Source of the DNA: Brevundimonas abyssalis TAR-001
Lineage (GTDB): Bacteria > Pseudomonadota > Alphaproteobacteria > Caulobacterales > Caulobacteraceae
Direction of reading: 5' to 3'
Length of the DNA stretch: 64,000 nt
NCBI RefSeq assembly: GCF_000466985.1
Contig: NZ_BATC01000005.1
Location: forward strand, 32,203-96,202
In this document: one piece after another, positions 63,983 to 64,000 of the stretch
Numbering within the stretch: the first letter of the stretch is position 1
Layout: every line of letters starts with the position of its first letter
Position numbers and translations under genes: made by a program
Notes under the pieces: generated by a model
Databases searched by the model: none
What the model was told of the DNA's origin: nothing
Seen by the model: the letters and a program-made list of their open reading frames with translations, nothing else

Positions 63983-64000
63983 AGGGGAAGGCCTTCCCCT
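63983..64000. repeat. 18-base perfect palindrome at the window edge
   Basis: AGGGGAAGG followed by its exact complement CCTTCCCCT. The window ends with it, so whether a U-tract or further repeats follow cannot be seen. Confidence 0.4.

Overview
The window reads as a chromosome segment of a high-GC alphaproteobacterium of the Caulobacterales, most likely Brevundimonas or a close relative. This is judged from the mreB-mreC-mreD-mrdA-rodA order, the purS-purC / DUF1476 / purB neighbourhood, FecI/FecR/TonB-receptor lasso peptide loci with isopeptidases (typical of Caulobacterales and sphingomonads), and overall codon use. No rRNA, tRNA, CRISPR array or integrase was seen.

Layout. (1) 1-12.1 kb is core chromosome: the cell-shape operon, a DUF6173 gene, purS-purC, a DUF1476 gene, a fasciclin lipoprotein, a TonB-C-like secreted protein, purB, a glutathione S-transferase and an acetyltransferase. 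(2) At 12.13-12.40 kb a radC gene is cut so that only its JAB-domain end remains; an AT-richer, gene-poor stretch follows and accessory DNA starts. (3) 13.0-22.6 kb is a divalent-metal resistance block (His-rich periplasmic protein, CzcC, CzcB, CzcA, a CDF-like exporter and a P1B-4 ATPase with SPC and HEGS motifs). (4) 22.7-24.5 kb is a minus-strand cassette (membrane-anchored LuxR-type HTH, small helical protein, 4-TM protein, winged-helix regulator). A paralogous version lies at 45.4-50.0 kb with an ABC exporter and a GntR regulator added. (5) 26.7-45.1 kb holds two complete, side-by-side lasso peptide loci of identical architecture. In each, sigma factor, FecR, STN-type TonB receptor and isopeptidase run rightward and meet a leftward A-B-C operon (precursor, leader peptidase, cyclase). 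Both precursor genes (46 codons each, missing from simple ORF calls) were found by reading the sequence: 35625-35765 and 44914-45054. (6) 50.2-55.9 kb carries mobile-element genes (DUF6499, DUF2285), a type IV AbiE toxin-antitoxin pair, a broken lipoprotein gene and a divergent SDR/AraC pair. (7) 56.0-63.8 kb is a defence-type island: a trypsin-like protease and a lipoprotein; a minus-strand operon of tandem nucleotide cyclase, Cys-rich E2-like protein and DUF5706-type membrane effector; a canonical Pycsar pair (PycC cyclase plus cNMP-binding TIR effector); and a nucleoside-deoxyribosyltransferase-like protein.

How the parts work together (inference). Each lasso locus should make one threaded peptide, import it through its own receptor, signal import through FecR and the sigma factor, and linearise it with its isopeptidase. 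In the right-hand island, phage infection would switch on one or both cyclases; the cyclic nucleotide would then activate the TIR and/or membrane effector.

Data quality. At least nine genes, including the normally essential rodA, are broken by what looks like one missing base, usually in a short homopolymer, and two more breaks are suspected. In every case adding one base restores an expected full-length protein. This looks like long-read sequencing error rather than biology, and those genes should be read as probably intact.
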